A DNA stretch of 64,000 bases from Microbulbifer pacificus (GCF_002959965.1 NZ_PREV01000026.1:193501-257500), one strand, 5' to 3'. Positions 1 through 9,899 are shown, counted from the first letter of the stretch. Numbers and translations are program-made. The notes: generated by a model from the letters alone, not told the origin.

Positions 1-344
1 AATCCATCGACGAAATGAAACACGCCGACTGGCTGATCGAGCGAATTCTGTTTCTCGAAGGTATCCCCAATCTGCAACACCTGGGCAAACTGCTGATCGG
101 TGAGAACACTGAGGAAATGCTCAAGTGCGATCTCAAGCTGGAGCAGAAGGCCATTCCCGAGCTGCGCGACGGCATCGCCTACTGCGAATCCGTACGCGAC
201 TACGGCAGCCGCGAACTGCTGCAGCGCATTCTCGATTCCGAAGAAGAGCATGTGGACTGGCTGGAAACCCAGCTGAGCCTGATCGACAAAGTGGGTATCC
301 AGAATTACCTGCAATCGCAGATGGAAAAAGCTTCCGAGGAATAA
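1..344 (+). CDS. bfr: Bacterioferritin, C-terminal part (5' end outside window)
   Basis: The reading frame is open from the first base and ends at 344, so the N-terminal part lies outside the window. The visible part covers the last helices of a bacterioferritin: an HADWLIERI segment with iron-ligand residues, the LEGIPNLQ turn, and an EEEHVDWLE segment that supplies further ferroxidase ligands. Bacterioferritin stores iron in the cytoplasm as a 24-subunit shell with haem between subunits. The first visible Met (base 15) is internal by comparison with the family. A strong bidirectional terminator follows directly. Identity is secure; length and start cannot be judged. Confidence 0.93.
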   Translation, partial: SIDEMKHADWLIERILFLEGIPNLQHLGKLLIGENTEEMLKCDLKLEQKAIPELRDGIAYCESVRDYGSRELLQRILDSEEEHVDWLETQLSLIDKVGIQNYLQSQMEKASEE

Positions 345-358
345 CCCGGATAGAAAAT

Positions 359-404
359 CCGGGCACAAAAAAACCGCGAACGTTCGCGGTTTTTTTGTGC
401 CCGG
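359..404. terminator. Bidirectional terminator between bfr and grxD
   Basis: A perfect 46-base palindrome centred at 381/382. The GC core CCGCGAACGTTCGCGG is flanked by A-runs and T-runs, so it can stop transcription of bfr from the left and of the glutaredoxin gene from the right. Confidence 0.9.
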
Positions 405-433
405 GAAACGGGAGTCCCGGGTAACAGGAACAA

Positions 434-766
434 TTACTCGCCCTGCTCTGCCCCTTTGGCCGCTTCTTCGATCAGGGTCTTCAGCTCGCCGTTCTCATAC
501 ATTTCCATGATGATGTCGCAGCCACCGATCAGCTCACCCTTCACCCACAGCTGCGGGAAGGTCGGCCAGTTGGCGTACTTCGGCAGCTCCTGACGGATGT
601 CCGGGTTGGCCAGGATATCCACATAGGCAAAACGCTGGCCGCAGGCCATGATCGCCTGAGAGGCGCGCATGGAGAAACCGCACTGGGGCGCGTTGGGGCT
701 GCCTTTCATATAAAGCAGAATGTCGTTGTCGGCGATCTGCTGTTTGATGTTTTCCAGAGTATCCAT
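434..766 (-). CDS. grxD: Monothiol glutaredoxin (Grx4 type)
   Basis: The 110-residue protein carries the CGFS active site of monothiol glutaredoxins, followed by the WPTFPQLWVKGELIGGCDI segment that binds glutathione. These proteins bind a [2Fe-2S] cluster with glutathione and pass it on during cytoplasmic iron-sulfur assembly. The frame is open further upstream to 883, but the start at 766 (MDTLENIKQQ) gives the usual family length and has a GAGG about 10 bases ahead. It converges on bfr, another iron-handling gene, and is divergent from argD. Confidence 0.93.
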   Translation of the reverse strand: MDTLENIKQQIADNDILLYMKGSPNAPQCGFSMRASQAIMACGQRFAYVDILANPDIRQELPKYANWPTFPQLWVKGELIGGCDIIMEMYENGELKTLIEEAAKGAEQGE

Positions 767-1009
767 AGTGGAAGCTAACCTCGGGTTGGGAAATGTCGGA
801 CGCGGGCACCGGCCGGCGTCACTCCGTCTTGAATGCGCGCATTGTACCCGAATCCCCTTTTCACGCACGCCCCGCAAATGCACTGGTGGTGCCGTAGCGC
901 GGCTGTGCTAGTATTGCCGGCTTTCCGGGGAAATTGCTGCCAAAGTGTGTCTTCGACGCATTTTCTGCGGTTTCCCTTACTTTGGCCCACCGACAGAGGA
1001 GATTTCGCA

Positions 1010-2197
1010 GTGGCCACTCCCGCACTCATGCAGAACTACGGTAACAGAACCCTGACCCTGGTCAGAGGTGAAGGCAATTACGTGTGGGACGATGCAGGCC
1101 GACGTTATCTCGACGCACTCTCCGGTATCGCCGTGTGCGGCCTCGGTCACTGCCACCCGGCGGTCACCGAGGCCATCGAGCAGCAGGCCAATACCCTGCT
1201 GCACGCCTCCAATCTGTACAACCTGCCGCCCCAGGAAAAGCTGGCGGAGAAGCTCGTGTCCCTGTCCGGTATGGACAACGTGTTCTTCTCCAATTCCGGC
1301 GCGGAGGCCAACGAGGCGGCCATCAAGCTGGCGCGCCGGCTCGGCAACGAGCGCGGCCTGGCCTGCCCGAAAATCGTCGTGACCGAAGGGGCATTCCATG
1401 GCCGCACCCTCGCCACCCTCACCGCCACTGGCAACCCCAAGGTACAGATCGGTTTTGCCCCACTGCCGGAGGGCTTCCTGCGGGTACCCTATAACGATGT
1501 GACGGCGATCGAAAAGCTGGCTGCCGAGCACAGCGACATCGTCGCCATCCTGGTGGAACCGGTGCAGGGGGAAGGCGGTATCCGCATCCCCGACGCCGAC
1601 TATCTGCCGCGCCTGCGCGCCCTGTGCGACCAGCACGACTGGTTCCTGATGCTGGATGAAATCCAGACCGCCAACGGCCGCAGCGGCAAGATGTTTGCCT
1701 ACCAGCATTTTGACAACCTGCTGCCCGACGTGGTCACCACCGCCAAAGGCCTCGGCAACGGCGTGCCCATCGGTGCCTGCCTGGCCCGCGGCAAGGCGGC
1801 GGAACTGTTTACCGCCGGCTCCCACGGCTCCACCTTCGGCGGCAATCCGCTGGCCTGCAGCGCCGGCCTCGCCGTGCTGGAGACACTGGAAAGCCACTGG
1901 CTGCTGGAACGCGCGGAAAAGCTCGGCAACGATCTGCTGGCGCAGCTCAAAGGCGAGCTGGCCGGCTGCGCCCAGGTAAAAGACGTGCGCGGCCTCGGCC
2001 TGCTGGTGGGCATCGAGCTGGATCGCCCCTGCGCCGAACTGGTGGATCAGGCCCGCGCCGAGGGCCTGCTGATCAATGTTACCGCCGGCAATGTGGTGCG
2101 CCTGCTGCCGCCACTGACCTTGAGCGACGACGAGTGCTGCCAGATCGCCGCCACCGTCGCCAAACTGGTGCGCAATTTCGCCCCACAGGACGCCTGA
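1010..2197 (+). CDS. argD: Acetylornithine aminotransferase
   Basis: A class III PLP-dependent aminotransferase of 395 residues. It converts N-acetylglutamate semialdehyde to N-acetylornithine in arginine synthesis and often also serves in lysine synthesis. Visible signatures are [31 protein letters not shown], the PLP lysine K246 in TTAKGLGNG, and TFGGNPLAC. The start is taken as GTG at 1010 because AGAGGAGA lies at 995-1002; an upstream ATG at 833 would add 59 unrelated residues. argF follows after 17 bases, so the two form an operon. Confidence 0.93.
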   Translation: MATPALMQNYGNRTLTLVRGEGNYVWDDAGRRYLDALSGIAVCGLGHCHPAVTEAIEQQANTLLHASNLYNLPPQEKLAEKLVSLSGMDNVFFSNSGAEANEAAIKLARRLGNERGLACPKIVVTEGAFHGRTLATLTATGNPKVQIGFAPLPEGFLRVPYNDVTAIEKLAAEHSDIVAILVEPVQGEGGIRIPDADYLPRLRALCDQHDWFLMLDEIQTANGRSGKMFAYQHFDNLLPDVVTTAKGLGNGVPIGACLARGKAAELFTAGSHGSTFGGNPLACSAGLAVLETLESHWLLERAEKLGNDLLAQLKGELAGCAQVKDVRGLGLLVGIELDRPCAELVDQARAEGLLINVTAGNVVRLLPPLTLSDDECCQIAATVAKLVRNFAPQDA

Positions 2198-2214
2198 TTT
2201 ACGGAGGACCCCCT

Positions 2215-3129
2215 ATGGCAGTCAGACACTTTCTCACCCTGCTCGACCTGAGTAAGGAAGAGCTGCGCGCAGTGATCGAGCGCGCCATCGAACTCAAAGC
2301 CCTGCGCAACCAGGGTATCGCCAGCGAGCCTTTCCGCAACAAGGTGCTGGGGATGATTTTTGAAAAAGCCTCCACCCGTACCCGCGTCTCTTTCGAGGCC
2401 GGCATGGCACAGATGGGCGGCCACGCACTGTTCCTGTCCCCGCGCGACACCCAGCTGGGCCGCGGCGAGCCGGTCGAGGACAGCGCGCGCGTCATCTCGC
2501 GCATGGTGGACATCGTCATGATCCGCACCTTCGGCCACGACGTTCTCGAGCGCTTCGCCGAATTCAGCAAAGTGCCGGTAATCAACGCCCTGTCCGACAG
2601 CTACCACCCCTGCCAGCTGCTGGCGGACCTGCAGACCTATGTGGAACACCGCGGCAGTCCGGAGGGCAAGGTGGTGGCCTGGGTGGGTGACGGCAACAAT
2701 ATGTGCAACTCCTACATCAGTGCCGCGCGCCAGTTTGATTTCGAGCTGCGCATCGCCTGCCCCGAGGGCTACGACCCGAATCCCGCCATCGTTGCCGCCG
2801 CCGGCGACCGCGTCACCGTGGTGCGTAAACCGGAAGAAGCCGTGCGCGGTGCCGACTGGGTTGCCACCGATGTGTGGGCCTCCATGGGCCAGGAAGACGA
2901 GCAGCGCATCCGTATGAACGCGTTCGCGGGCTACCTGGTGAACCACGAGCTGATGAGCCACGCCAACAGCGACGCCGTGTTCATGCACTGCCTGCCCGCT
3001 CACCGCGGCGAGGAAGTAAGCGGCGAGCTGCTGGAAGACGAGAAAATCTCGGTGGTGTGGGACGAGGCCGAAAACCGTCTGCACGCGCAGAAAGCGCTGA
3101 TGGAGTTCCTGCTGGACAACAGCAACTGA
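2215..3129 (+). CDS. argF: Ornithine carbamoyltransferase
   Basis: A 304-residue anabolic ornithine transcarbamylase, which makes citrulline from ornithine and carbamoyl phosphate. The carbamoyl-phosphate motif STRTR is at residues 53-57, HPCQ at 131-134, and the ornithine-side HCLP at 258-261. The start at 2215 has a strong ACGGAGG Shine-Dalgarno; the frame is open upstream inside argD but that part is not conserved. It ends the argDF operon and is followed by a rho-independent terminator. Confidence 0.95.
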   Translation: MAVRHFLTLLDLSKEELRAVIERAIELKALRNQGIASEPFRNKVLGMIFEKASTRTRVSFEAGMAQMGGHALFLSPRDTQLGRGEPVEDSARVISRMVDIVMIRTFGHDVLERFAEFSKVPVINALSDSYHPCQLLADLQTYVEHRGSPEGKVVAWVGDGNNMCNSYISAARQFDFELRIACPEGYDPNPAIVAAAGDRVTVVRKPEEAVRGADWVATDVWASMGQEDEQRIRMNAFAGYLVNHELMSHANSDAVFMHCLPAHRGEEVSGELLEDEKISVVWDEAENRLHAQKALMEFLLDNSN

Positions 3130-3152
3130 TCGCTTTTCACCCAGAAAGATGC

Positions 3153-3186
3153 AGGGGCGCCAGATCGGACTGGCGCCCCTTTTTTC
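3153..3186 (+). terminator. Terminator of argDF
   Basis: A 10-bp stem (AGGGGCGCCA / TGGCGCCCCT) with an 8-base loop followed by a run of Ts, 24 bases after the argF stop. Confidence 0.92.
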
Positions 3187-3408
3187 ATCGCGAAGATCGC
3201 AGATACTTCGACCTGACAGTGCCAGTTTGATCAGGGAATAAGCAGGCCAAAATTATTATTGCCATGCTTAATTTGGGGCCTCATTACTATTAAAAAATAT
3301 TCTTAGAAAAACCACGCAGTCGCCCGTGGTGATCACTTTTCATACCCGCCCAGTAACGGCGGGCGTTGCAGGCTGGAATTAATCAGCGCCGCACGGCCTA
3401 CCCACAAA

Positions 3409-3439
3409 TTATCCACAAGCAACCCCAAAGTTATCCGCC
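3409..3439 (+). promoter_or_regulatory. DnaA boxes upstream of nrdA
   Basis: TTATCCACA at 3409-3417 is an exact match to the high-affinity DnaA box; TTATCCGCC at 3431-3439 is a weaker match in the same orientation, 22 bases on. DnaA is known to control nrdAB in Escherichia coli, which ties dNTP supply to replication initiation. The position just upstream of the proposed promoter fits that role. Confidence 0.6.
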
Positions 3440-3468
3440 TTGAATTAGCCCCCCGATCGCATTATCTT
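3440..3468 (+). promoter_or_regulatory. Candidate sigma70 promoter of nrdA
   Basis: TTGAAT (3440-3445) and TATCTT (3463-3468) are separated by exactly 17 bases. The element lies between the DnaA boxes and the first NrdR-like palindrome, which is where a regulated nrd promoter would be expected. This is inferred from sequence only. Confidence 0.45.
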
Positions 3469-3487
3469 GTTGGTCATTCGAGATCGG

Positions 3488-3504
3488 ACCCCAATATATT
3501 GGGT
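3488..3504. promoter_or_regulatory. NrdR box 1
   Basis: CCCAATATATTGGG (3490-3503) is a perfect 14-base palindrome resembling the NrdR consensus ACACWATATATWGTGT. It lies about 20 bases downstream of the proposed -10 element, a repressing position. Confidence 0.65.
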
Positions 3505-3565
3505 TTGAGGGTGGAAAGCCCCCCAACAACCCCCAGGGGAGACGGCACAGAGTGCCGAAAACCCA

Positions 3566-3581
3566 CCACAATATATTGTGT
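3566..3581. promoter_or_regulatory. NrdR box 2
   Basis: CACAATATATTGTG (3567-3580) is a perfect palindrome and a very close match to the NrdR consensus. Its centre is 77 bases from that of box 1, farther than the roughly three helical turns common for NrdR box pairs. Confidence 0.72.
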
Positions 3582-3939
3582 TCGACGGCTATCGCACCAA
3601 CTAGGCCAGACTTGTGCACAGCCCCGAGCGGGCTCCGGAATGGTGGATAAATGTTTGCCGGCAACCGCGCGGCGCCTCTTGTCCCCAACAACCCGGTCGC
3701 AGAGTGCCCCTGAGTTTCAGACGCAGTATCAAGCAGTACCCCACAAGAGTTACCCGAGCGGCGCCGAGGCCCCGCCATCACTGCTTGTGTCTGTGGAAAT
3801 TGCATGACTGGCACTGGATGCCACGATAGCGCGCGCAACCGATAGAACGATTTTCCGGCCAAAAGCCGACTTATCCAGAAGATCAAAGTAAAACCAGGCA
3901 AGTCACACTCGACGCGCATACAAAACTACGGAGAAATTC

Positions 3940-6879
3940 ATGCACACAGAGACAGGGCGCCCCCAGTCTGTGCCTAACGGCACTACCAAGGATTCGGTAA
4001 CAGACCAGGCCAGCAGCACCACACTGGCTGCCACCGCCCCCGGTCAGATCCGCGTGATCAAGCGCAACGGCACTGTTGTCCCCTACGACGACAGCAAAAT
4101 CTCCGTGGCCGTTACCAAAGCCTTCCTCGCCGTCGAAGGCGGCACCGCGGCCGCCTCCCGCCGCATCCGCGAGCGTGTCGCCGACCTGGTTGCCCAGATC
4201 AGCACCACCTTCAAGCGCCGCATGCCCTCCGGTGGCACCATCCACATCGAGGAAATCCAGGACCAGGTAGAACTGGAACTGATGCGTGCCGGCGAACACA
4301 AGATCGCCCGTGACTACGTGCTCTACCGCGAAGAGCACGCCCGCCTGCGCGCCGAGAAGGAAAAGCAGAAAACCACCGCCGCCGAGCCCGCGGAAGCCCA
4401 CCCGAGCATCCGCGTGAAAATGGAAGACGGCTCCCTCGTCGCACTGGATATGGAGCGCCTGCGCACCATCGTGCGCGAAGCCTGTGAAGGCCTGACCGAC
4501 GTCGACGGCGAGCTGATCCTGCGCGAAGCCCTGAAAAACCTGTACGACGGCGTTTCCGAAACCGACATCAACACCGCGCTGGTGATCACCGCGCGCACCC
4601 TGGTGGAGCAGGAGCCGAACTACACCTACGCCACCGCCTTCCTGCTGCTGGACAAGCTGCGCGCCGAAGCCCTGCGCTTCCTCGGCGTGGCCGAGTCCGC
4701 CACCCAGAAAGAAATGGAAGGCCTGTACAAGCCGGCGCTGGCCGCGTACGTGGAAAAAGGCATCCAGCTGGAACTGCTCGACCCGGCCCTGGCCAGCTTC
4801 GACCTGGACCGCCTGGGCGATGCCATCAAGCCCGAGTGCGATCACCAGTTCACCTACCTCGGCCTGCAGACCCTGTACGACCGCTACTTCCTGCACTCCG
4901 ACGAAATCCGTTTCGAACTGCCGCAGATTTTCTTCATGCGCGTCGCCATGGGCCTCGCCATCAATGAAGAAGACCCGAACGCGCGCGCGATCGAGTTCTA
5001 CAACCTGCTGAGCTCGTTCGACTACATGAGCTCCACCCCGACCCTGTTCAACGCCGGCACCCTGCGCCCGCAGCTGTCCTCCTGCTACCTGACCACCGTG
5101 CCGGACGACCTGCACGGCATCTACGGCGCCATCCAGGACAACGCCATGCTGTCCAAATGGGCCGGCGGCCTGGGTAACGACTGGACGCCTGTACGCAGTC
5201 TGGGTTCTTACATCAAAGGCACCAACGGCAAGTCCCAGGGTGTGGTGCCCTTCCTGAAAGTGGCCAACGACACCGCCGTGGCCGTTAACCAGGGTGGCAA
5301 GCGCAAGGGCGCCGTGTGTGCGTACCTGGAAACCTGGCACCTGGACATCGAGGAATTCCTCGAGCTGCGCAAGAACACCGGCGACGACCGCCGCCGTACC
5401 CACGACATGAACACCGCCAACTGGGTGCCGGACCTGTTCATGAAGCGTGTGTTCGAAGACAAGGAGTGGACCCTGTTCTCTCCGGCGGACTGCCCCGACC
5501 TGCACGACCTGTTCGGCGACAAGTTCGAAGCCCGCTACACCCACTACGAGCAACTGGTGGCCGAAGGCAAACTGAAGCTGCACAAGAAAGTGCGCGCGGT
5601 AGACCTGTGGCGCAAGATGCTAGGCATGCTGTTTGAAACCGGCCACCCCTGGATCACCTTCAAGGACGCGTGCAACCTGCGCAGCCCGCAGCAGCACGCC
5701 GGTGTGGTACACAGCTCCAACCTGTGCACCGAGATCACCCTGAACACCCGCGCGAACGACGAGATCGCCGTATGTAACCTGGGCTCCGTCAACCTGTCCC
5801 AGCACATCGGCGAAGACGGCAAACTGGACCAGGCAAAACTGGCCAGCACCGTGAAAACCGCCGTGCGCATGCTCGACAACGTGATCGACATTAACTACTA
5901 CGCCGTGGAAACCGCGCGTCAGTCCAACATGCGCCACCGTCCGGTGGGCCTGGGCCTGATGGGCTTCCAGGACGCGCTGTACAAAGCCGGCATCTCCTAC
6001 TCCAGCGATGAAGCCGTAACCTTCGCCGACACCACCATGGAAGCGATCAGCTACTACGCCATCGAAGCCTCCAGTGACCTGGCGGCGGAGCGCGGCACGT
6101 ACAGCAGCTACGAAGGTTCCCTGTGGAGCCAGGGCATCCTGCCGATCGACTCCATCGAAATCCTGGCCAAGAACCGCGGCGAGCAGTTCATCGACCAGGA
6201 CACCAGCTCCACCATGGCGTGGGATGTGGTGCGCGAGAAAGTCGCCAGCCAGGGCATGCGCAACTCCAATGTGATGGCCATCGCCCCGACCGCGACCATC
6301 GCCAACATTACCGGCGTATCCCAGTCCATCGAGCCCACGTACCAGAACCTGTACGTGAAATCGAACCTGTCCGGTGAATTCACCGTAGTGAACCCCTACC
6401 TGGTACACGACCTGAAAGCCCGCGGCCTGTGGGACAAGGTGATGGTCAATGACCTGAAGTACTACGAGGGCTCGGTGCAGAAGATCGACCGCATCCCGGA
6501 AGACCTGAAAGCCAAGTACGCCACCGCGTTTGAAGTGGAGCCGCGCTGGATCGTGGACGCCGCCAGCCGCCGCCAGAAGTGGATCGATCAGGCCCAGTCC
6601 CTGAACCTCTACATCGCCGGCGCCAACGGCAAGAAGCTGGACCTGACCTACCGCATGGCGTGGTACCGCGGCCTGAAAACCACCTACTACCTGCGCGCAC
6701 TGGCCGCCACCACCACGGAAAAATCCACCGTGACCAGTGGCACCCTGAACGCGGTAAGTTCCGGTGGCGCACCCGCCGCCAGTGCCGCCCCGGCTCCCCA
6801 GGCCGAAGCCGCGCCCGCCCCGGCCGCCGTGCCCAAGGCCTGCTCCCTGGACGACCCGGACTGCGAAGCCTGCCAATAA
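3940..6879 (+). CDS. nrdA: Ribonucleoside-diphosphate reductase, class Ia, alpha subunit
   Basis: A 979-residue large subunit that reduces ribonucleoside diphosphates in the cytoplasm. It has two N-terminal ATP-cone domains (about residues 36-128 and 156-235), as in Pseudomonas NrdA, so dATP inhibition is likely. Cys596 in SSNLCTE is the predicted thiyl-radical cysteine, with Asn594 and Glu598. Cys382 (SSCYL) and Cys612 (AVCNLGS) form the redox pair. The C-terminus ends CEACQ, with shuttle cysteines 975 and 978 after an Ala/Pro-rich tether. It is longer than E. coli NrdA because of the second cone and the tether. nrdB follows 255 bases on. Confidence 0.96.
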   Translation: MHTETGRPQSVPNGTTKDSVTDQASSTTLAATAPGQIRVIKRNGTVVPYDDSKISVAVTKAFLAVEGGTAAASRRIRERVADLVAQISTTFKRRMPSGGTIHIEEIQDQVELELMRAGEHKIARDYVLYREEHARLRAEKEKQKTTAAEPAEAHPSIRVKMEDGSLVALDMERLRTIVREACEGLTDVDGELILREALKNLYDGVSETDINTALVITARTLVEQEPNYTYATAFLLLDKLRAEALRFLGVAESATQKEMEGLYKPALAAYVEKGIQLELLDPALASFDLDRLGDAIKPECDHQFTYLGLQTLYDRYFLHSDEIRFELPQIFFMRVAMGLAINEEDPNARAIEFYNLLSSFDYMSSTPTLFNAGTLRPQLSSCYLTTVPDDLHGIYGAIQDNAMLSKWAGGLGNDWTPVRSLGSYIKGTNGKSQGVVPFLKVANDTAVAVNQGGKRKGAVCAYLETWHLDIEEFLELRKNTGDDRRRTHDMNTANWVPDLFMKRVFEDKEWTLFSPADCPDLHDLFGDKFEARYTHYEQLVAEGKLKLHKKVRAVDLWRKMLGMLFETGHPWITFKDACNLRSPQQHAGVVHSSNLCTEITLNTRANDEIAVCNLGSVNLSQHIGEDGKLDQAKLASTVKTAVRMLDNVIDINYYAVETARQSNMRHRPVGLGLMGFQDALYKAGISYSSDEAVTFADTTMEAISYYAIEASSDLAAERGTYSSYEGSLWSQGILPIDSIEILAKNRGEQFIDQDTSSTMAWDVVREKVASQGMRNSNVMAIAPTATIANITGVSQSIEPTYQNLYVKSNLSGEFTVVNPYLVHDLKARGLWDKVMVNDLKYYEGSVQKIDRIPEDLKAKYATAFEVEPRWIVDAASRRQKWIDQAQSLNLYIAGANGKKLDLTYRMAWYRGLKTTYYLRALAATTTEKSTVTSGTLNAVSSGGAPAASAAPAPQAEAAPAPAAVPKACSLDDPDCEACQ

Positions 6880-6894
6880 CTGATAGCAGGCGAA

Positions 6895-6917
6895 CCGAGA
6901 GCCTCCAAGGCTCTCGG
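6895..6917 (+). promoter_or_regulatory. Hairpin between nrdA and nrdB
   Basis: A perfect 10-bp inverted repeat (CCGAGAGCCT / AGGCTCTCGG) with a 3-base loop, 16 bases after the nrdA stop and without a T-run. It is more likely an mRNA-stability or processing element than a terminator, since nrdB would be expected on the same transcript. Confidence 0.5.
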
Positions 6918-7134
6918 CATGAATCCAAAAGTCTCTCGGGGGAGAGCAACCGCAAGGCCCTGTTACGGAACATCCGGTAACCGGCGCCGAGCACCAAGAC
7001 CATAAAGCGCCGCCCCGGCACCGGCCCCGATACTCCCACAGAGGAGTCCGGGTCCGGTCCGGGCGCAGGCTGCACAGAACACCATTCGGATTTTCCGCAT
7101 ACGGAAAGTTGCACAGAACAGAAAAGGGGAAGTC

Positions 7135-8436
7135 ATGCTCAGCTGGGACGATTTCGAAGCTCCAAAATCCAAAGCAGGAGCCATCAGCTCAAAAACCACC
7201 GAACCGCAACCGGTGCCGGGCGCACTGCAATCCGAGCAGCAGGCAGTCACCGAACCCGGCGCTACCTATCAGGCAGGCAGCGCCAGCAGTGCCCCGGCAC
7301 CGACCGCGGCCCAAGCCGAGTCCACCTCAAAGGCAGCGCCCTCTTCCGCGGTAGAAGCCGCGCGCGCCGCCATTGCCGACTTGGACCCGGCCCCGGGCCT
7401 CGAAGAACTGGAAATGGGCGCCGCCCGTATCCAGGTCGACGAAAAGCGCATCATCAACTGCCGCGCCGACCTCAACCAGCTGGTGCCGTTCAAGTACGAC
7501 TGGGCCTGGCAGAAATACCTCGACGGCTGTGCCAACCACTGGATGCCGCAGGAAGTGAACATGAACAAAGACGTGTCCATGTGGAAAGACCCCAACGGTC
7601 TGACCGAGGACGAGCGTCGCATCGTGGAATACTCCCTGGGTTACTTCTCCACCGCCGACTCCCTGGTAGCCAACAACCTGGTGCTGGCCATCTACCGCCA
7701 CATCACTAATCCAGAGTGCCGCCAGTACATCCTGCGCCAGTCGTTTGAAGAAGCCATCCACACCCACGCCTACCAGTACTGTGTAGAGTCACTGGGCATG
7801 GACGAAGGCGAAGTCTTCAACATGTACCGCGAAGTCCCGAGCGTCGCCAAGAAAGCCGCGTGGAGCCTCGCGCACACCGGTTCCATCAGCGACCCCAACT
7901 TCAAAACCGGCACCGTGGAAACCGACCAGGAACTGCTGCGCAACCTGATCGCGTTCTATGCGGTGACCGAAGGCATCTTCTTCTACTGTGGCTTCACCCA
8001 GATCCTGTCCATGGGCCGCCGCAACAAGATGACCGGCGTTGCCGAGCAGTTCCAATACATCCTGCGCGACGAGTCCATGCACCTCAACTTCGGCATCGAC
8101 GTCATCAACCAGATCAAACTGGAAAACCCGCACCTGTGGACCGAACAGTTCAAACAGGAAGTGACCCAGATGATCCTGGAAGGTATGGAACTCGAAGTGG
8201 CCTACGCCCGCGACACCATGCCCCGCGGCGTACTCGGCATGAACGCGGCCATGATGGAGGAATACCTCCACTTCATCGCCAACCGCCGGCTGTCGCAGCT
8301 CGGCCTGAAAGAACAGTTCCCCGGCGCCCAGAACCCCTTCCCCTGGATGTCCGAAATCATGGACCTGCGCAAAGAGAAGAACTTCTTCGAAACGCGGGTT
8401 ATCGAATACCAGACCGGCGGTGCGCTGCAGTGGTAA
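7135..8436 (+). CDS. nrdB: Ribonucleoside-diphosphate reductase, class Ia, beta subunit
   Basis: The 433-residue small subunit that holds the di-iron tyrosyl-radical cofactor. Predicted iron ligands are D175, E206 and H209 (EEAIH), E279, E313 and H316 (DESMH). Tyr213, four residues after H209, is in the position of the E. coli radical tyrosine, so this looks like a standard class Ia enzyme. The first roughly 85 residues are an Ala/Ser/Pro/Gln-rich extension absent from E. coli NrdB, perhaps a flexible tether. The start has GGGGAAG just upstream, and a terminator follows. Confidence 0.96.
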   Translation: MLSWDDFEAPKSKAGAISSKTTEPQPVPGALQSEQQAVTEPGATYQAGSASSAPAPTAAQAESTSKAAPSSAVEAARAAIADLDPAPGLEELEMGAARIQVDEKRIINCRADLNQLVPFKYDWAWQKYLDGCANHWMPQEVNMNKDVSMWKDPNGLTEDERRIVEYSLGYFSTADSLVANNLVLAIYRHITNPECRQYILRQSFEEAIHTHAYQYCVESLGMDEGEVFNMYREVPSVAKKAAWSLAHTGSISDPNFKTGTVETDQELLRNLIAFYAVTEGIFFYCGFTQILSMGRRNKMTGVAEQFQYILRDESMHLNFGIDVINQIKLENPHLWTEQFKQEVTQMILEGMELEVAYARDTMPRGVLGMNAAMMEEYLHFIANRRLSQLGLKEQFPGAQNPFPWMSEIMDLRKEKNFFETRVIEYQTGGALQW

Positions 8437-8510
8437 GACACTGAATATGCATCGACTGTAGAAAAGGATTTACTACAACGAAGAGTCGCTCACAGGAAGA
8501 GAGGTATTGA

Positions 8511-8535
8511 AGCGGGCGAAAGCCCGCTTTTTTTA
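8511..8535 (+). terminator. Terminator of nrdAB
   Basis: A 7-bp stem AGCGGGC / GCCCGCT with a GAAA loop followed by seven Ts. It separates nrdB from the converging dgoK and marks the edge between housekeeping genes and the agar locus. Confidence 0.9.
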
Positions 8536-8583
8536 TGAAAGAGAAAAGTAAAAAACGCAAAGCTTCAGTGGATTCATGTGCAA

Positions 8584-9486
8584 TCAAAGTAAATTGCACT
8601 CACCACTAATAGCCCACAACCCTAGGGCGGAGTAGGTACTACCGGAATAGTGCTTAAAGGCGAGGCCGAAGTATTCAAGTGCCTGGCCATAGGGCTTTGC
8701 TAAATAGTCCCCACAAATAAGGTGGACAAGGCTCCCTGTTTCCAGTGATCTGGCCATGGCTGCCACTTCACTTCCTATCAGTAGCCCTGATAGGTACGCC
8801 GCGCTTGCAGCGATCGGTTGCAGGCCCAAAACCCCACGACTTCTGGTATTGAAAAGCTGATGAATCAGCCCGGACTCCTCAGCACTGGCCGCTAAACCCG
8901 CATGAAATGCTTCGGCACAGTATTCCTGTTCCCCTTGAACCAACACGCTGTAGTCATTGAGTAGAGCGTAGAGTTCACCGGTGAAAGCTGTGCTGAAGCT
9001 ACAGATTTCGCCACCTTCAATTTGGACCCACTTGCTGTGGGTTCCCGGCAGACAGAGGGTACTCCTCGCCTGCTCCACGGGGCTCGCCTGGGTCAGCCAG
9101 CCTATTACCTGGGTCTCTTCGCCCCGCATCACGTCAGCAGCGCCCGTATTGCTTATGCGCTTTACACCGGGAACACACCAGGCGTTCAGATCAGTGTCCG
9201 GGATTTTTACCAGATCCCGGGCAAGCGAAGCCTTTGACGCCGGACAATCGACATAGGGAGCTTCATACCAACCAATACCGGCCCCCACCATACCGCACAG
9301 CAGTATCGGGGAACTGGCCATATCAATTGCCTCCATTTGTGACTTTAAATAGGCTTCCATTTGCGGCTGTTTGAGGCTTTTAACCCCGTGATCGCTGCTA
9401 ATTTGCGTAAGAATTTCACCGTTATCCCCGACACGCATTAGCCGAAAACTGCTGGTTCCCCAGTCACACACTAAACATTCACTCAT
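8584..9486 (-). CDS. dgoK: 2-dehydro-3-deoxygalactonokinase
   Basis: A 300-residue kinase of the DgoK family, which phosphorylates 2-keto-3-deoxy-galactonate at O6 in the De Ley-Doudoroff pathway of D-galactose. Family marks are the N-terminal DWGTSSFR nucleotide-binding segment, GMVGAGIGWYEAPY, RGEETQ, and LPGTHSKW. It is transcribed divergently from the GntR regulator, with a TTGTTAACAG operator between them. Its partner aldolase (dgoA) is at 24139 and the dehydratase at 20330. It may also take the C4 epimer (KDG) from anhydrogalactose, since no separate KDG kinase was seen in the window. Confidence 0.9.
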   Translation of the reverse strand: MSECLVCDWGTSSFRLMRVGDNGEILTQISSDHGVKSLKQPQMEAYLKSQMEAIDMASSPILLCGMVGAGIGWYEAPYVDCPASKASLARDLVKIPDTDLNAWCVPGVKRISNTGAADVMRGEETQVIGWLTQASPVEQARSTLCLPGTHSKWVQIEGGEICSFSTAFTGELYALLNDYSVLVQGEQEYCAEAFHAGLAASAEESGLIHQLFNTRSRGVLGLQPIAASAAYLSGLLIGSEVAAMARSLETGSLVHLICGDYLAKPYGQALEYFGLAFKHYSGSTYSALGLWAISGECNLL

Positions 9487-9899
9487 AGGGGGCGCCCCGG
9501 TTCGCTATATGATTTATCTATTGGTTGATTGTTGACCATTGATGGATAATCAACCCTGCGCTGCCCACCTACCTAGCAGTTGGGGTATCAGAGACCAGCT
9601 GGACATGGGATTTAACCAGCTTAATTGTCGATTGTTAACAGTTTAATGGCGATTTTTCCTGTCGTCTGGGGTACTATCCGTAAATCGGGTCCTGTTGTAG
9701 ATTTGTTACAAGACCCTCAGGTATCGGGCGCTTCCCTGGTATCAGCGGCTGCAGCGGTTCGCGGGCTATTCTCAGGTTGAGATTAATCCGTAGTAACGCA
9801 CATAGGGTAGGCAGCCAAACGGACAGAACAGATAGAAAGTAAGACACGGTCGGAGAGGCAACTCCCCTTCCCCAGGATAAATGGTGAGCAGAATCCATC
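9487..9899. other. Divergent control region between dgoK and the GntR gene
   Basis: This 413-base gap contains no gene. It holds the TTGTTAACAG site at 9632-9641, and an 8-bp inverted repeat GGTTGATT / AATCAACC (9523-9530 and 9548-9555) 37 bases upstream of dgoK, which could be a second regulator site or a hairpin. Confidence 0.5.
9632..9641. promoter_or_regulatory. TTGTTAACAA-family operator, dgoK/GntR gene
   Basis: ATTGTTAACAG, one base off the perfect palindrome shared by eight promoter regions here. It lies 146 bases from the dgoK start and 259 bases from the GntR gene start, so autoregulation is possible. Its flanks (GTCGATTGTTAACAGTTTA) match the site in front of the second GH86 gene. 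Confidence 0.6.

Larger units (their letters stand above)
3187..3939 (+). other. Non-coding leader and control region of nrdA
   Basis: About 750 bases without a convincing gene. Two antisense or sense open frames here (3431-3919 and 3499-3807) have no recognisable domains and cross the regulatory sites. The left part (about 3230-3320) is AT-rich. The region holds two DnaA-box-like sites, a sigma70-like promoter and two NrdR-box-like palindromes, listed separately. If that promoter is used, the nrdA mRNA has an unusually long leader of roughly 460 bases. Another DnaA-like nonamer (TTATCCAGA) is at 3871-3879. Confidence 0.6.

Noticed and set aside
3431..3919. Open frame of 162 codons on the minus strand (and 102 codons on plus at 3499-3807) upstream of nrdA
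   Set aside because: No recognisable domain or ribosome site, biased composition, and both cross the NrdR-like palindromes; better explained as chance frames in a control region.
3883..5583. Long antisense frame (566 codons) opposite nrdA, with another at 5620-6876
   Set aside because: His/Val/Gly-rich shadow frames produced by the strong GC bias at third positions of nrdA; no domain seen.
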